Source: Desertivirga arenae (GTDB taxonomy: Bacteria > Bacteroidota > Bacteroidia > Sphingobacteriales > Sphingobacteriaceae). Taken from it: 64,000 bases of DNA. The position numbers and the translations under genes were made by a program. Under the pieces are notes generated by a model. That model worked only from the letters and a program-made list of their open reading frames with translations, searched no databases and had not been told where the DNA came from. This document shows positions 25,210 to 34,122 of this stretch, in pieces. The DNA is taken from NCBI RefSeq assembly GCF_017355785.1, contig NZ_JAFEWE010000007.1:233570-297569 (forward strand), given 5' to 3'. Every line of letters starts with the position of its first letter. Positions within the stretch are counted from its first letter, which is position 1.

Positions 25210-26450
25210 TGCTGTATTACTTATTCACCTGGTTAGACAGAGAATATGACGTGCCTGGAGCCGGAGTGTTTTATTACATCTCCTTCCGTACAGCTATGTC
25301 TATTATCGTGTCTCTGTTATTCACAACCATTTATGGTAATAGGCTGATTAAGATTTTAAGGGCGAAGCAGGTGGGTGAAACTGTTCGTAACCTTGGTTTG
25401 GAAGGGCAGATGCAGAAGCAGGGTACACCTACCATGGGTGGTATTATTATTCTTCTAGGTATTTTGATCCCCACACTGCTATTTGCCAAGCTTGAAAATA
25501 TTTATGTTATCCTGATGATAGTGACCACTGTTTGGATGGGGACCATTGGGTTTATTGACGATTATATTAAGGTATTCAAAAAGGATAAAGAGGGACTAGC
25601 TGGCCGATTTAAGATTATGGGACAGGTTGGCCTGGCTTTAATCATTGGATGGACAATGTATTTTCATCCTGACATTGTTGTAAGGCAGTCGGTAACTTTG
25701 CCCACCACGAATACTGCTCCTTTGGAAGTACATCAACGTGGAAATGAGTATTATTTCACGCAGAACCTCAAATCAACAAAAACTAATATTCCTTTCTACA
25801 AGAACAATGAATTTGATTATTCGAAAGTTCTTAAGTTCCTGGGAAAGGGGTACGAAAAGTACGCTCTGGTTGTTTTCTTGTTTTTTGTGATCCTGATTAT
25901 TACAGCTGTCTCAAATGGTGCAAATATTACAGATGGGATTGATGGTTTGGCAACAGGAACGTCTGCTGTCATAGGAGCCACACTCGGCATTTTAGCTTAT
26001 GTGTCTGGTAATACGATTATATCAGAATATCTCAATATTATTTACATACCAAACTCAGGGGAGCTTGTGATTTTTGCCGGTGCCTTTGTTGGGGCTTGTG
26101 TAGGGTTTCTATGGTATAATTCCTTTCCTGCCCAGGTTTTTATGGGAGATACAGGAAGTTTGGCAATCGGTGGAATTATTGCAGCTTTTGCGATCATGAT
26201 CAGGAAGGAGATGCTTATCCCAATTCTCTGTGGAATTTTTCTGGTTGAGAATATGTCGGTGATCATGCAGGTATCCTATTTCAAATACACCAAAAAGAAA
26301 TTCGGAGAGGGACGCAGGATTTTCCTGATGTCTCCGCTACACCACCATTATCAGAAAAAGGGCTATCACGAAGCGAAGATCGTAACCCGGTTTTGGATCA
26401 TAGGGATTATTCTGGCAGTATTAACTATTGTAACCCTTAAACTACGCTAA
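25209..26450 (+). CDS. mraY: Phospho-N-acetylmuramoyl-pentapeptide transferase
   Basis: The 413-residue multi-pass membrane enzyme carries [31 protein letters not shown] (catalytic Asp pair), [15 protein letters not shown] and [12 protein letters not shown], then [11 protein letters not shown]. It makes lipid I on the inner face of the membrane. An insert of roughly 60-70 residues at about 165-225 ([20 protein letters not shown]..) makes it longer than the E. coli enzyme (360); I recall such an insert as usual in Bacteroidota. One-base overlaps join it to murE and murD. Confidence 0.96.
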   Translation: MLYYLFTWLDREYDVPGAGVFYYISFRTAMSIIVSLLFTTIYGNRLIKILRAKQVGETVRNLGLEGQMQKQGTPTMGGIIILLGILIPTLLFAKLENIYVILMIVTTVWMGTIGFIDDYIKVFKKDKEGLAGRFKIMGQVGLALIIGWTMYFHPDIVVRQSVTLPTTNTAPLEVHQRGNEYYFTQNLKSTKTNIPFYKNNEFDYSKVLKFLGKGYEKYALVVFLFFVILIITAVSNGANITDGIDGLATGTSAVIGATLGILAYVSGNTIISEYLNIIYIPNSGELVIFAGAFVGACVGFLWYNSFPAQVFMGDTGSLAIGGIIAAFAIMIRKEMLIPILCGIFLVENMSVIMQVSYFKYTKKKFGEGRRIFLMSPLHHHYQKKGYHEAKIVTRFWIIGIILAVLTIVTLKLR

Positions 26451-27844
26451 TGGCAGAAATGGGAAATATAGTAATGCTGACAAACGAGCTTCCTTCTGCG
26501 GACGCGAAAGGACTTATTGTCATCCTTGGAGCCGGAGAGAGTGGGACAGGGGCTGCTGTATTAGCACGAAAGGAAGGTTTTGAGGTATTTGTTTCAGATC
26601 TGGGGGAAATAGGCGAATCTTATAAAGCAGAGTTAGAGTCTTACGGAATCCCCTACGAAGAGAAACAACATACAGAGGATAAAGTATTATCGGCAATTGA
26701 GGTAATCAAGAGTCCTGGTATTCCTGAAAAGGCACCTTTAATAAAAAAGCTGAGGGAGAAAGGTATTCCTGTAATTTCTGAGATAGAATTTGCAGGAAGG
26801 TATACTAATGCAAAAATGATCTGCATTACGGGTTCAAACGGAAAATCAACCACTACCATGCTTTCTTATCATATTCTTAAGAATGCGGGTTTAAACGTTG
26901 GTCTTGCCGGTAATATCGGAAAGAGCTTTGCCCGTCAGGTGGCAACAAAAAACTTTGATTATTATGTTCTGGAGATCAGTAGTTTTATGTTGGATGATAT
27001 GTATGAGTTTAAAGCAGATATAGCTGTTTTGCTCAATATCACTCCTGACCATTTAGATCGATACGATTATAAGATGGATAATTATGCAGACTCTAAGTTC
27101 AGGATTCTGCAGAACCAGACAGAGAACGACATTTTTATATACTGTGAAGACGATGAGGAAACCTTTAAAGGCCTTGGGCGACATTCAGTTAATGCAAAAG
27201 CCTTTCCCTTTTCTATAAAGAGGGAATTGCCCATAGGCGCCTATTTAGCAAACGGAAGTATTTATATAAACCTGGGAAACCAACAAACATTCAACATGTC
27301 AATTAACGATCTTGCTTTGCAAGGGAAACACAACATCTACAATTCTATGGCTTCAGGAATCCTTGCCAAAGCACTTGAACTGCGTAACGAAAGCATCCGC
27401 GAAAGCATGGGTAATTTCCAAAATATTGAGCATCGATTGGAGCATGTTGCAAGGATTGCGGGTATCGATTTCATTAACGATTCGAAAGCAACTAATGTTA
27501 ATTCAACGTGGTATGCTTTGGAAAGTATGAATACAGACGTCGTTTTGATCCTTGGCGGTGTAGACAAAGGCAATGATTACTCTATGCTTTTAGACCTGGT
27601 AAAGACTAAGGTAAAGGCAATTGTTTGTTTGGGTAAAGACAATAAACGAATTCATGATGCCTTCGAGGATGAGGTAGAAGTGATCGTTAATACATTTTCA
27701 GCAGAAGAAGCTGTGCAAATAGCGTATCATCTCGCAAAGAAGGGAGATACAGTATTACTTTCTCCGGCATGTGCAAGCTTCGATCTGTTCAGAAACTATG
27801 AGGATCGCGGCAACCAGTTCAAGGATGCAGTAAGGGAGCTGTAG
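26450..27844 (+). CDS. murD: UDP-N-acetylmuramoyl-L-alanine:D-glutamate ligase
   Basis: The 464-residue protein has an N-terminal Rossmann-like part (LIVILGAGESGTGAAVLARKEG), the Mur ligase P-loop ITGSNGKSTTTML, LEISSFMLDDMYEFKADIAVLLNITPDHLDRY, NIEHRLEHVARIAGIDFINDSKATN and VLLSPACASFDLFRNYEDRG. It adds D-glutamate to UDP-MurNAc-L-Ala. About 18 residues precede the usual start, and a later Met (residue 9) could be used. It overlaps mraY by one base and is 93 bp before ftsW. Confidence 0.96.
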   Translation: MAEMGNIVMLTNELPSADAKGLIVILGAGESGTGAAVLARKEGFEVFVSDLGEIGESYKAELESYGIPYEEKQHTEDKVLSAIEVIKSPGIPEKAPLIKKLREKGIPVISEIEFAGRYTNAKMICITGSNGKSTTTMLSYHILKNAGLNVGLAGNIGKSFARQVATKNFDYYVLEISSFMLDDMYEFKADIAVLLNITPDHLDRYDYKMDNYADSKFRILQNQTENDIFIYCEDDEETFKGLGRHSVNAKAFPFSIKRELPIGAYLANGSIYINLGNQQTFNMSINDLALQGKHNIYNSMASGILAKALELRNESIRESMGNFQNIEHRLEHVARIAGIDFINDSKATNVNSTWYALESMNTDVVLILGGVDKGNDYSMLLDLVKTKVKAIVCLGKDNKRIHDAFEDEVEVIVNTFSAEEAVQIAYHLAKKGDTVLLSPACASFDLFRNYEDRGNQFKDAVREL

Positions 27845-27937
27845 TATTAATTGTCAGCTAGCCCTTGAAGGGTTCTCATATTCAGTAAATAGTCAAAAGT
27901 TAGAAGTAGCAGGATAGTTAAGGCAAACCTGGAAACA

Positions 27938-29134
27938 ATGTTCAACGCAATTTTAAATAAGACGAAAGGAGATCGCTGGATCTGGCTGATTGTGATTGTA
28001 CTCTCAATCTGGTCGCTTCTGGCTGTGTATAGTGCTACGGGAACGCTTGCTTATAAAAAAGGTGTAGGAACAGAAGCTTTCCTGATGAAGCATTTGATAT
28101 TTATTGTAGGAGGGGTGGCCCTGATGTATTTCTCGCATCTTCTGGATTACCGGTATTATGCTGGAATTTCTAAGATTTTGATGATCATCACGATTCCATT
28201 GCTGCTATATACCCTGGTTTTTGGAGCTTCTGTAAATCAGGCAAGTCGCTGGGTGACCATCCCTGTTATTAATCAGACCTTTCAGACGTCGGATATGGCG
28301 AAACTGGCGCTGATAACGTTTTTAGCAAGGATGCTGACTCGGAAGCAGGAAAACATTAAGGATGTTAAGGACGCTTTTCTTCCAATCATGGGCTCGGTTT
28401 GTTTAGTGTTTATCCTGATTGCCCTGGCTAACTTGTCTACGGCAATGATGCTTTTCGGTGTGAGCATATTATTGTTGATCATCGGGCGTATTAGCATCAA
28501 ACAGATCCTGATCGTATGCTTAGGCGGTCTTATTTTATTGATGGGTGTTATCTTTCTGGGGCCCAGAAGAGAGACGTATAAATCTCGTATTAACACTTAT
28601 CTGCATCCTGAGCTGGCCGATAAGGATAAGGCATTTCAGGGAAATCAATCAAAAATAGCAATAGCAACGGGAGGGATTTTTGGTAAAGGTCCAGGTAATA
28701 GTACACAGCGCAATTTCCTTCCACACCCCTATTCGGATTTTGTATTTGCTTTAATTATTGAAGAATACGGACTGGTAGGAGGAGTTGGCTTAATTGTAAT
28801 ATATCTTGTATTTCTTTATCGATGTATTTTGATAGTGACTGCTAGTCCTAAGGCCTTTGGTGCCTTACTGGCGGCAGGACTTAGCTTTAGTCTGACCATA
28901 CAAGCCTTTGCAAATATGGCAGTAGCTGTGGGGTTGGGACCTGTAACGGGGGTTCCTTTGCCTTTGGTAAGTATGGGAGGTACTTCTATTTTATTCACAA
29001 GCGTTGCTTTCGGAATTATCTTAAGTGTAAGTCGAGATGTCGAGGAAAAGAAGAAAACTGGTGGCATTGCTGATACAACAGAAGAAAAGACAAAGAATAA
29101 GAGAGACAATAAAATAATAGTTGGAGAGATATAA
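27938..29134 (+). CDS. ftsW: Septal peptidoglycan polymerase FtsW (SEDS family)
   Basis: The 398-residue protein has about ten transmembrane helices and SEDS signatures: SLLAVYSATG, ASRWVTIPVINQTFQTSDMAKLAL, PHPYSDFVFALIIEEYGLVGG and the C-terminal TGVPLPLVSMGGTSILFTSVAFGIILSVSR. SEDS proteins polymerise glycan strands from lipid II with a cognate PBP, here the FtsI encoded upstream. The C-terminal tail (360-398) is charged and cytosolic. Confidence 0.95.
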   Translation: MFNAILNKTKGDRWIWLIVIVLSIWSLLAVYSATGTLAYKKGVGTEAFLMKHLIFIVGGVALMYFSHLLDYRYYAGISKILMIITIPLLLYTLVFGASVNQASRWVTIPVINQTFQTSDMAKLALITFLARMLTRKQENIKDVKDAFLPIMGSVCLVFILIALANLSTAMMLFGVSILLLIIGRISIKQILIVCLGGLILLMGVIFLGPRRETYKSRINTYLHPELADKDKAFQGNQSKIAIATGGIFGKGPGNSTQRNFLPHPYSDFVFALIIEEYGLVGGVGLIVIYLVFLYRCILIVTASPKAFGALLAAGLSFSLTIQAFANMAVAVGLGPVTGVPLPLVSMGGTSILFTSVAFGIILSVSRDVEEKKKTGGIADTTEEKTKNKRDNKIIVGEI

Positions 29135-29220
29135 ATGAATGAAGGATAGAAGGATTGAATAATAGAATTAGTTATGGAATCATTCATTCTTTCATTCACT
29201 CATTCTATCATTTTTAAAAT
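29135..29220 (+). repeat. ATTC-rich intercistronic leader before murG
   Basis: The 86-bp gap between ftsW and murG holds GAATGAA..GGATAGAA on the left and TTCATTCACTCATTCTATC on the right, which can pair with each other, and ends CATTTTTAAAAT directly at the murG ATG. A closely similar sequence precedes the DUF4295 gene at 58391-58469 on the minus strand. Function unknown; possible RNA element or dispersed repeat. Confidence 0.55.
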
Positions 29221-30327
29221 ATGACAAAAGTAATCATTAGCGGAGGTGGAACCGGAGGACATATCTTCCCTGCAGTTGCAATTGCAAATGCATTGAAGCG
29301 TATTGATCCTGCTATTGAAATTCTTTTCGTTGGTGCAAACGGGAGAATGGAAATGGAAAAGGTACCTGCGGCTGGTTACACTATTATTGGCCTCGATATT
29401 CAGGGATTCCAGCGGAAAGCTTTATGGAAGAACATCATGCTTCCAATTAAGATGTTAAAAAGTTTGTTGAAAGCCCGGTCTATTATAAAAGAGTTTAAAC
29501 CAAATGTCGCAGTTGGAGTTGGTGGTTATGCTTCTGGTCCCTTATTATACGCTGCTGGGCAGATGGGAATTCCCTATTTAATACAGGAACAAAACTCCTA
29601 CGCTGGCATCACAAATAAGAAATTAGGTACAAAGGCAAAGAAGGTGTGCGTTGCCTTTGATGGGATGGATAAATTTTTTCCCTCAACCAGCCTGATGTTA
29701 ACCGGAAATCCTATAAGAAAGCAATCCGTGGAAATAGAAGGAAAGCGGGAAGAGGCTTTAGCATCTTTTGGGCTTTCTGCTGGTAAAAAGACAATCCTGG
29801 TTACCGGAGGAAGTCTTGGTGCCGGAACGTTAAACAAAAGCATGGTAGCTGGTCTTCAAAAGCTGATTGATCAGAATATACAGCTTATCTGGCAAACAGG
29901 TAAATATTACTATTCATCAATCATTAATCAGGTAGGAGAACGACCTGACAAGAACATAGTTGTTCTGGAGTTTTTGAATCGAATGGACTATGCTTACGCT
30001 GCCGCAGACTTAATTATTTCCAGGGCAGGAGCAGGAACAATAGCTGAATTGTATGTGGTAAAGAAACCTGTGATTCTTGTTCCTTCGCCGAACGTTGCTG
30101 AAGACCATCAAACTAAGAATGCAATGGCTCTGGTTAATGTCAATGCTGCAGTTTTGGTAAAGGATGTTGTTGCTGAAGAGGAGCTTGTTGAAAAGGCGAT
30201 AGAGTTGATCAATGATTCTGCAAAGTGCACAGAGTTGAGTAATAACATTAGCAAGTTAGCTCTGCCGGATGCAGATGAAGTAATTGCAAGAGAAGTTTTG
30301 AAGATAGCTTTTGAAGGGTATAGGTAA
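29221..30327 (+). CDS. murG: UDP-GlcNAc:lipid I GlcNAc transferase MurG
   Basis: The 368-residue GT28 enzyme has the N-terminal ISGGGTGGHIFPAVAIANAL loop, VGVGGYASGPLLYAA, LIQEQNSYAGITNK, LVTGGSLGAGTLNKS and the UDP-GlcNAc-binding DLIISRAGAGTIAEL with PVILVPSPNVAEDHQTKNA. It converts lipid I to lipid II on the inner membrane. It follows ftsW after an unusual ATTC-rich leader and precedes murC by 91 bp. Confidence 0.96.
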   Translation: MTKVIISGGGTGGHIFPAVAIANALKRIDPAIEILFVGANGRMEMEKVPAAGYTIIGLDIQGFQRKALWKNIMLPIKMLKSLLKARSIIKEFKPNVAVGVGGYASGPLLYAAGQMGIPYLIQEQNSYAGITNKKLGTKAKKVCVAFDGMDKFFPSTSLMLTGNPIRKQSVEIEGKREEALASFGLSAGKKTILVTGGSLGAGTLNKSMVAGLQKLIDQNIQLIWQTGKYYYSSIINQVGERPDKNIVVLEFLNRMDYAYAAADLIISRAGAGTIAELYVVKKPVILVPSPNVAEDHQTKNAMALVNVNAAVLVKDVVAEEELVEKAIELINDSAKCTELSNNISKLALPDADEVIAREVLKIAFEGYR

Positions 30328-30418
30328 AAGGTTAAAGCCTCTTTTAAAACCTATTTAAAGAAATATAAGATTAGTAAAGCTTTGAGTTTTTAGCTCTTAG
30401 CTTTCAGCTTTAAAACAA

Positions 30419-31774
30419 ATGGAATTAGACAATATAGAACAAGTTTATCTGGTTGGTATCGGTGGAATCGGTATGAGTGGCCTTGCTCGTTACTTCCATA
30501 AAAGGGGATGCGAAGTTATTGGTTACGACCGTACACAAACAACCTTGACCGATAGTCTTGCAGAGGAGGGAATGGTAATTACATACGTAGATGGTGTAGA
30601 TCAGATCCCGGCTAATTTCAAGGCAGCTTCGGATAATTTGCTTGTTATTTATACTCCGGCAATTCCTAAAGATTCTGCTATCCTTAACTATTTTCAGGAG
30701 AACAACTTTGATCTGAAGAAGCGCTCCGAAGTACTTGGGATTATCAGCAAAGGAATGTTTACCATCGCAGTTGCAGGAACTCACGGAAAAACAACAACTT
30801 CCACGCTGGTTGCTCATATCCTTAAGCATTCTGGTTTTGATTGCACAGCCTTTCTTGGAGGAATTTCTTCTAATTACGATACAAATGTTCTTTTTGGGGA
30901 TAATGATGTAGTGGTTGTCGAAGCTGATGAGTATGACAGGTCGTTCCTTCGTCTTCATCCTGATATTGCTATTATCACCTCTATGGATGCTGATCATTTG
31001 GATATCTATGGTGATGATTCTCATGTAAAAGAATCGTTCAGGCTTTTCGCATCACAATTAAAGGAGGGTGGCAAGCTTATCCGTAAGAGCGGATTACCAC
31101 TTGAAGGAGGAACCAATTACTCCGCGAAAGAAGTCGCAGAAGTTTGTGCAACGAATGTGCGGATAGAAGCAGGGACTTTCTTCTTCGATTTCAAAGGCCA
31201 GGATCTTGAGATCAATGATATTGAATTGGGTTTACCTGGTTTGCACAACGTAGAAAATGCAACGGCAGCAATCCAGGCGTCTTTATTACTAAATATTGAA
31301 GCAGAAAAGATTAAAGCGGCGCTGAAGGATTTCAGAGGTGTTAAAAGACGTTTCGAATATGTGATTAGAACAGATGAGAAGGTCTTTATCGATGATTATG
31401 CTCATCATCCTGAGGAGCTGAGAGCATGTCTTTCTGCGGTTAAACAACTTTACCCGGGTAGAAAGTTAACCGTAGTGTTTCAGCCCCATCTCTATTCTCG
31501 TACAAGGGACTTTGTAGATGGATTTGCTGAAGTTTTAGATATGGCTGACGAACTGGTGCTTCTGGATATATATCCAGCACGGGAACTTCCTATTCCGGGA
31601 GTTACGTCTGAGATCATTTATAACAAGATGAAATTAGAAAATAAACAGATTTCATCTAAAGAAAGTGCCGAAGCGATTATTGCAAAATTGCAGCCAGAGC
31701 TTCTTTTAACAGTGGGAGCTGGAGATATAGACACGTTGGTATTGCCTTTTAAGGAGATTTTAGAAAATGCTTAA
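30419..31774 (+). CDS. murC: UDP-N-acetylmuramate:L-alanine ligase
   Basis: The 451-residue protein has the N-terminal GIGGIGMSGLARYFHKRG, the P-loop VAGTHGKTTTSTLVAHIL, VVEADEYDRSFLRLHPDIAIITSMDADHLD and FIDDYAHHPEELRACLSAV. It starts stem-peptide synthesis by adding L-alanine to UDP-MurNAc. Its last 8 bases overlap the ftsQ start, so the two are coupled. No ddl gene follows, unlike the order in Proteobacteria. Confidence 0.96.
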   Translation: MELDNIEQVYLVGIGGIGMSGLARYFHKRGCEVIGYDRTQTTLTDSLAEEGMVITYVDGVDQIPANFKAASDNLLVIYTPAIPKDSAILNYFQENNFDLKKRSEVLGIISKGMFTIAVAGTHGKTTTSTLVAHILKHSGFDCTAFLGGISSNYDTNVLFGDNDVVVVEADEYDRSFLRLHPDIAIITSMDADHLDIYGDDSHVKESFRLFASQLKEGGKLIRKSGLPLEGGTNYSAKEVAEVCATNVRIEAGTFFFDFKGQDLEINDIELGLPGLHNVENATAAIQASLLLNIEAEKIKAALKDFRGVKRRFEYVIRTDEKVFIDDYAHHPEELRACLSAVKQLYPGRKLTVVFQPHLYSRTRDFVDGFAEVLDMADELVLLDIYPARELPIPGVTSEIIYNKMKLENKQISSKESAEAIIAKLQPELLLTVGAGDIDTLVLPFKEILENA

Positions 31775-32642
31775 ACGAATAAACTGGAAAGCGGTATTTA
31801 TTGCATTCACCTGGGTGTTAAGCCTGGCTGGAGTAGTTGTGCTTATGAGTTTTATTGAAGTTAAGAAGAACGAGGCTGTCTGTAAGGACATAAAGGTGAT
31901 TATTCCCGGTATTGAGAGCTTTATCGACAGGCAGGAAGTTGATCTGATCATTGAGCGAGTAACGGGAAAGATCATAGGCAAGCCATTGAATGAAATAGAT
32001 ATTCATAAAATTGAAGAGGCATTAATAGCAAACCCATATATCCAGACAGCGAAAGTATATGCAGAAATGGATGGGGTGATCAATGTTGCCATTGACCAGC
32101 GGGAACCTGTACTTCGTATTATAAACATCGCAGGGCAAGACTTTTATGTTGATAAAGAAGGTTTCAAACTTCCCCTTTCAAGCAGTTTTACTCCCAACGT
32201 AGTAGTTGCGAATGGGTTTATTGTAGAACACTTCTCCGGTAAAGTGGATACTTTAAAAACGGATATTGCTAAAGGCCTTTATAATGCCTCCCTATTCATA
32301 AGGAAAGATACGCTTTGGAATGACCAGATAGAGCAATTATATGTGAACGAGAAACGCGAGATAGAAATGATACCCCGTGTTGGCGATCACAGGATAGTAC
32401 TTGGTGAAGCAGATTCTTTAGAAACCAAGTTTAGGAATCTCCTTGTATTTTATAAAAGGGCATTGCCCAATGTTGGCTGGGATGCTTATAAGACAATAAA
32501 TATTAAATATGCCAACCAGATTGTATGTGTGAAAAGGATCACAGACAGTACTGCGGTAATAACGAAATCTCCGGTTGTTGCAAATGCCACAACTGACACG
32601 ATAAAAACAATTCAGGATACTTTAATAACAGCAACGCATTAA
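31767..32642 (+). CDS. ftsQ: Cell division protein FtsQ/DivIB
   Basis: The 291-residue bitopic protein has a short cytosolic end, one transmembrane helix (about 10-28), a POTRA-like domain (about 38-105; IIPGIESFIDRQEVDLIIERVTG, IHKIEEALIANPYIQTAKVYAEMDGVINVAIDQREPVLRI) and a beta domain (HRIVLGEADSLETKFRNLLVFYKRALP). It links FtsL/FtsB-type proteins to the septal synthase. Located between murC and ftsA, overlapping murC and 4 bp from ftsA. Confidence 0.92.
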   Translation: MLKRINWKAVFIAFTWVLSLAGVVVLMSFIEVKKNEAVCKDIKVIIPGIESFIDRQEVDLIIERVTGKIIGKPLNEIDIHKIEEALIANPYIQTAKVYAEMDGVINVAIDQREPVLRIINIAGQDFYVDKEGFKLPLSSSFTPNVVVANGFIVEHFSGKVDTLKTDIAKGLYNASLFIRKDTLWNDQIEQLYVNEKREIEMIPRVGDHRIVLGEADSLETKFRNLLVFYKRALPNVGWDAYKTINIKYANQIVCVKRITDSTAVITKSPVVANATTDTIKTIQDTLITATH

Positions 32643-32646
32643 ATTT

Positions 32647-33996
32647 ATGGAAAAAGGTACTTCTACATCATCGAAAAGCTCTCCTATAGTCGTAGGACTG
32701 GACATCGGTACAACAAAAATCTGTGTAATTGTTGGCCGTAGGAGCACGCATGGAAAAATAGAGATACTGGGCATTGGGAGGGCAGAATCTGCAGGGGTAA
32801 CACGCGGTGTGGTATCAAACATTCAAAAAACTGTTCAGGGAATACTTCAGGCAGTTGACGAGGCAAGTTCACAATCAAATGTGGATGTTAAGATCGTTAA
32901 TGTGGGTATTGCCGGTCAACATATAAAAAGCCTTCAACATAGGGGCATTTTGACGCGTAAGGATCTTAATAATGAGATTCAGCGGAAGGATATCGAAAAG
33001 CTTATCGAAGATATGTATAAGCTGGTGATGCCTCCGGGTGAGGAGATCATCCATGTGCTGCCTCAAGAATTCACTGTTGATAACGAGCCTGGAATTAAAG
33101 ATCCTATCGGGATGGCTGGTGTGCGTTTAGAGGCTAATTTCCATATCATTTCAGGACATGTGAGTGCTGTTAAAAATATCTTGAAATGTGTTACTAATGC
33201 CGGACTTGAAACACAGGAGCTGATCCTTGAGCCTCTTGCTTCATCTGAGTCGGTTTTATCCGAAGAAGAAAAAGAGGCTGGGGTGGTTTTAGTGGATATT
33301 GGTGGCGGTACTACCGACATTGCTATTTTCCATGAGGGTATTATCCGTCACACAGCTGTAATACCTTTCGGGGGTAACAGTATCACTGAAGATATCAGGG
33401 AGGGTTGTGCAGTTATGCGCAATCAGGCGGAGCTGTTAAAGACACGTTTTGGATCTGCATTAGCAGATGAAAATAAAGAGAATGAAATCATTTGTGTTCC
33501 TGGGCTGAGAGGTCGCGAGCCAAAGGAAATTTCAGTTAAAAACCTTGCTTATGTTATTCAGGCAAGAATGGAAGAGATTTTGGAGCATGTTTACTATGAG
33601 ATCAAGGCTTCCGGATATGAAAAGAGACTGATTGCTGGTATTGTGATTACGGGGGGTGGCGCTCAGTTGAAACATCTTCCTCAATTGGTGGAATATGTAA
33701 CAGGTTTAGATTGCCGTGTAGGTTATCCAAACGAGCACCTGGCTAAGAACGAGGTGTTACCAAAGAATATATACGATGATTTAAAGAGCCCGACTTTTGC
33801 AACGGGTATAGGTTTATTAATTAAGGGAATTCAGAAAGCAGAGGAAATGGTGGAGATGATTAAGCAACCAGGTGTATTTGTGGAAAAACCGCAAGCAGAG
33901 AAACCGAAAAAATCTTTCGGATTATTTGATAAGCTTCTTCAAACAGGAGCAAAATTTATTAAAGACGATATTAAAGACGAAGACTATATTAAATAA
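32647..33996 (+). CDS. ftsA: Cell division actin-like protein FtsA
   Basis: The 449-residue protein has the actin-like phosphate loop IVVGLDIGTTKICVIVGRR, the SHS2/1C region (EIIHVLPQEFTVDNEPGIKDPIGMAG), VVLVDIGGGTTDIAIF and GIVITGGGAQLKHLPQLVE. The C-terminus ends FGLFDKLLQTGAKFIKDDI, an amphipathic stretch that could bind the membrane. FtsA tethers FtsZ polymers. It sits directly before ftsZ, separated by 126 bp with an unusual triplet of TTTTCCACA sequences. Confidence 0.96.
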   Translation: MEKGTSTSSKSSPIVVGLDIGTTKICVIVGRRSTHGKIEILGIGRAESAGVTRGVVSNIQKTVQGILQAVDEASSQSNVDVKIVNVGIAGQHIKSLQHRGILTRKDLNNEIQRKDIEKLIEDMYKLVMPPGEEIIHVLPQEFTVDNEPGIKDPIGMAGVRLEANFHIISGHVSAVKNILKCVTNAGLETQELILEPLASSESVLSEEEKEAGVVLVDIGGGTTDIAIFHEGIIRHTAVIPFGGNSITEDIREGCAVMRNQAELLKTRFGSALADENKENEIICVPGLRGREPKEISVKNLAYVIQARMEEILEHVYYEIKASGYEKRLIAGIVITGGGAQLKHLPQLVEYVTGLDCRVGYPNEHLAKNEVLPKNIYDDLKSPTFATGIGLLIKGIQKAEEMVEMIKQPGVFVEKPQAEKPKKSFGLFDKLLQTGAKFIKDDIKDEDYIK

Positions 33997-34043
33997 TTTT
34001 CCACATTAGCTAAGTTTTCCACATTGCTAACAGTTGTGGAAAA
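33997..34043 (+). promoter_or_regulatory. Repeated TTTTCCACA sites upstream of ftsZ
   Basis: TTTTCCACATTAGCTAA (33997-34013) is repeated as TTTTCCACATTGCTAA (34015-34030), and an inverted copy TGTGGAAAA lies at 34035-34043. The core differs by one base from the DnaA box TTATCCACA. It may be a binding site controlling ftsZ (DnaA or another factor) or contribute a hairpin. Function is inference. Confidence 0.45.
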
Positions 34044-34122
34044 CGTTTGTGTAAAAAATATTAATATTACGACTAGGTATAGGTAAAAGAAACGGAAATC
34101 TACTAAGCTGAGAATTAACGAT

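Noticed and set aside
30425..31024. 199-codon open frame on the minus strand inside murC
   Set aside because: Antisense shadow of a well-conserved gene; its translation has no recognisable domain and is a by-product of murC codon use.
33997..34043. Replication origin from the DnaA-box-like cluster before ftsZ
   Set aside because: Only three imperfect boxes, no dnaA/dnaN neighbourhood and no long AT-rich unwinding region; a local regulatory site is more plausible.
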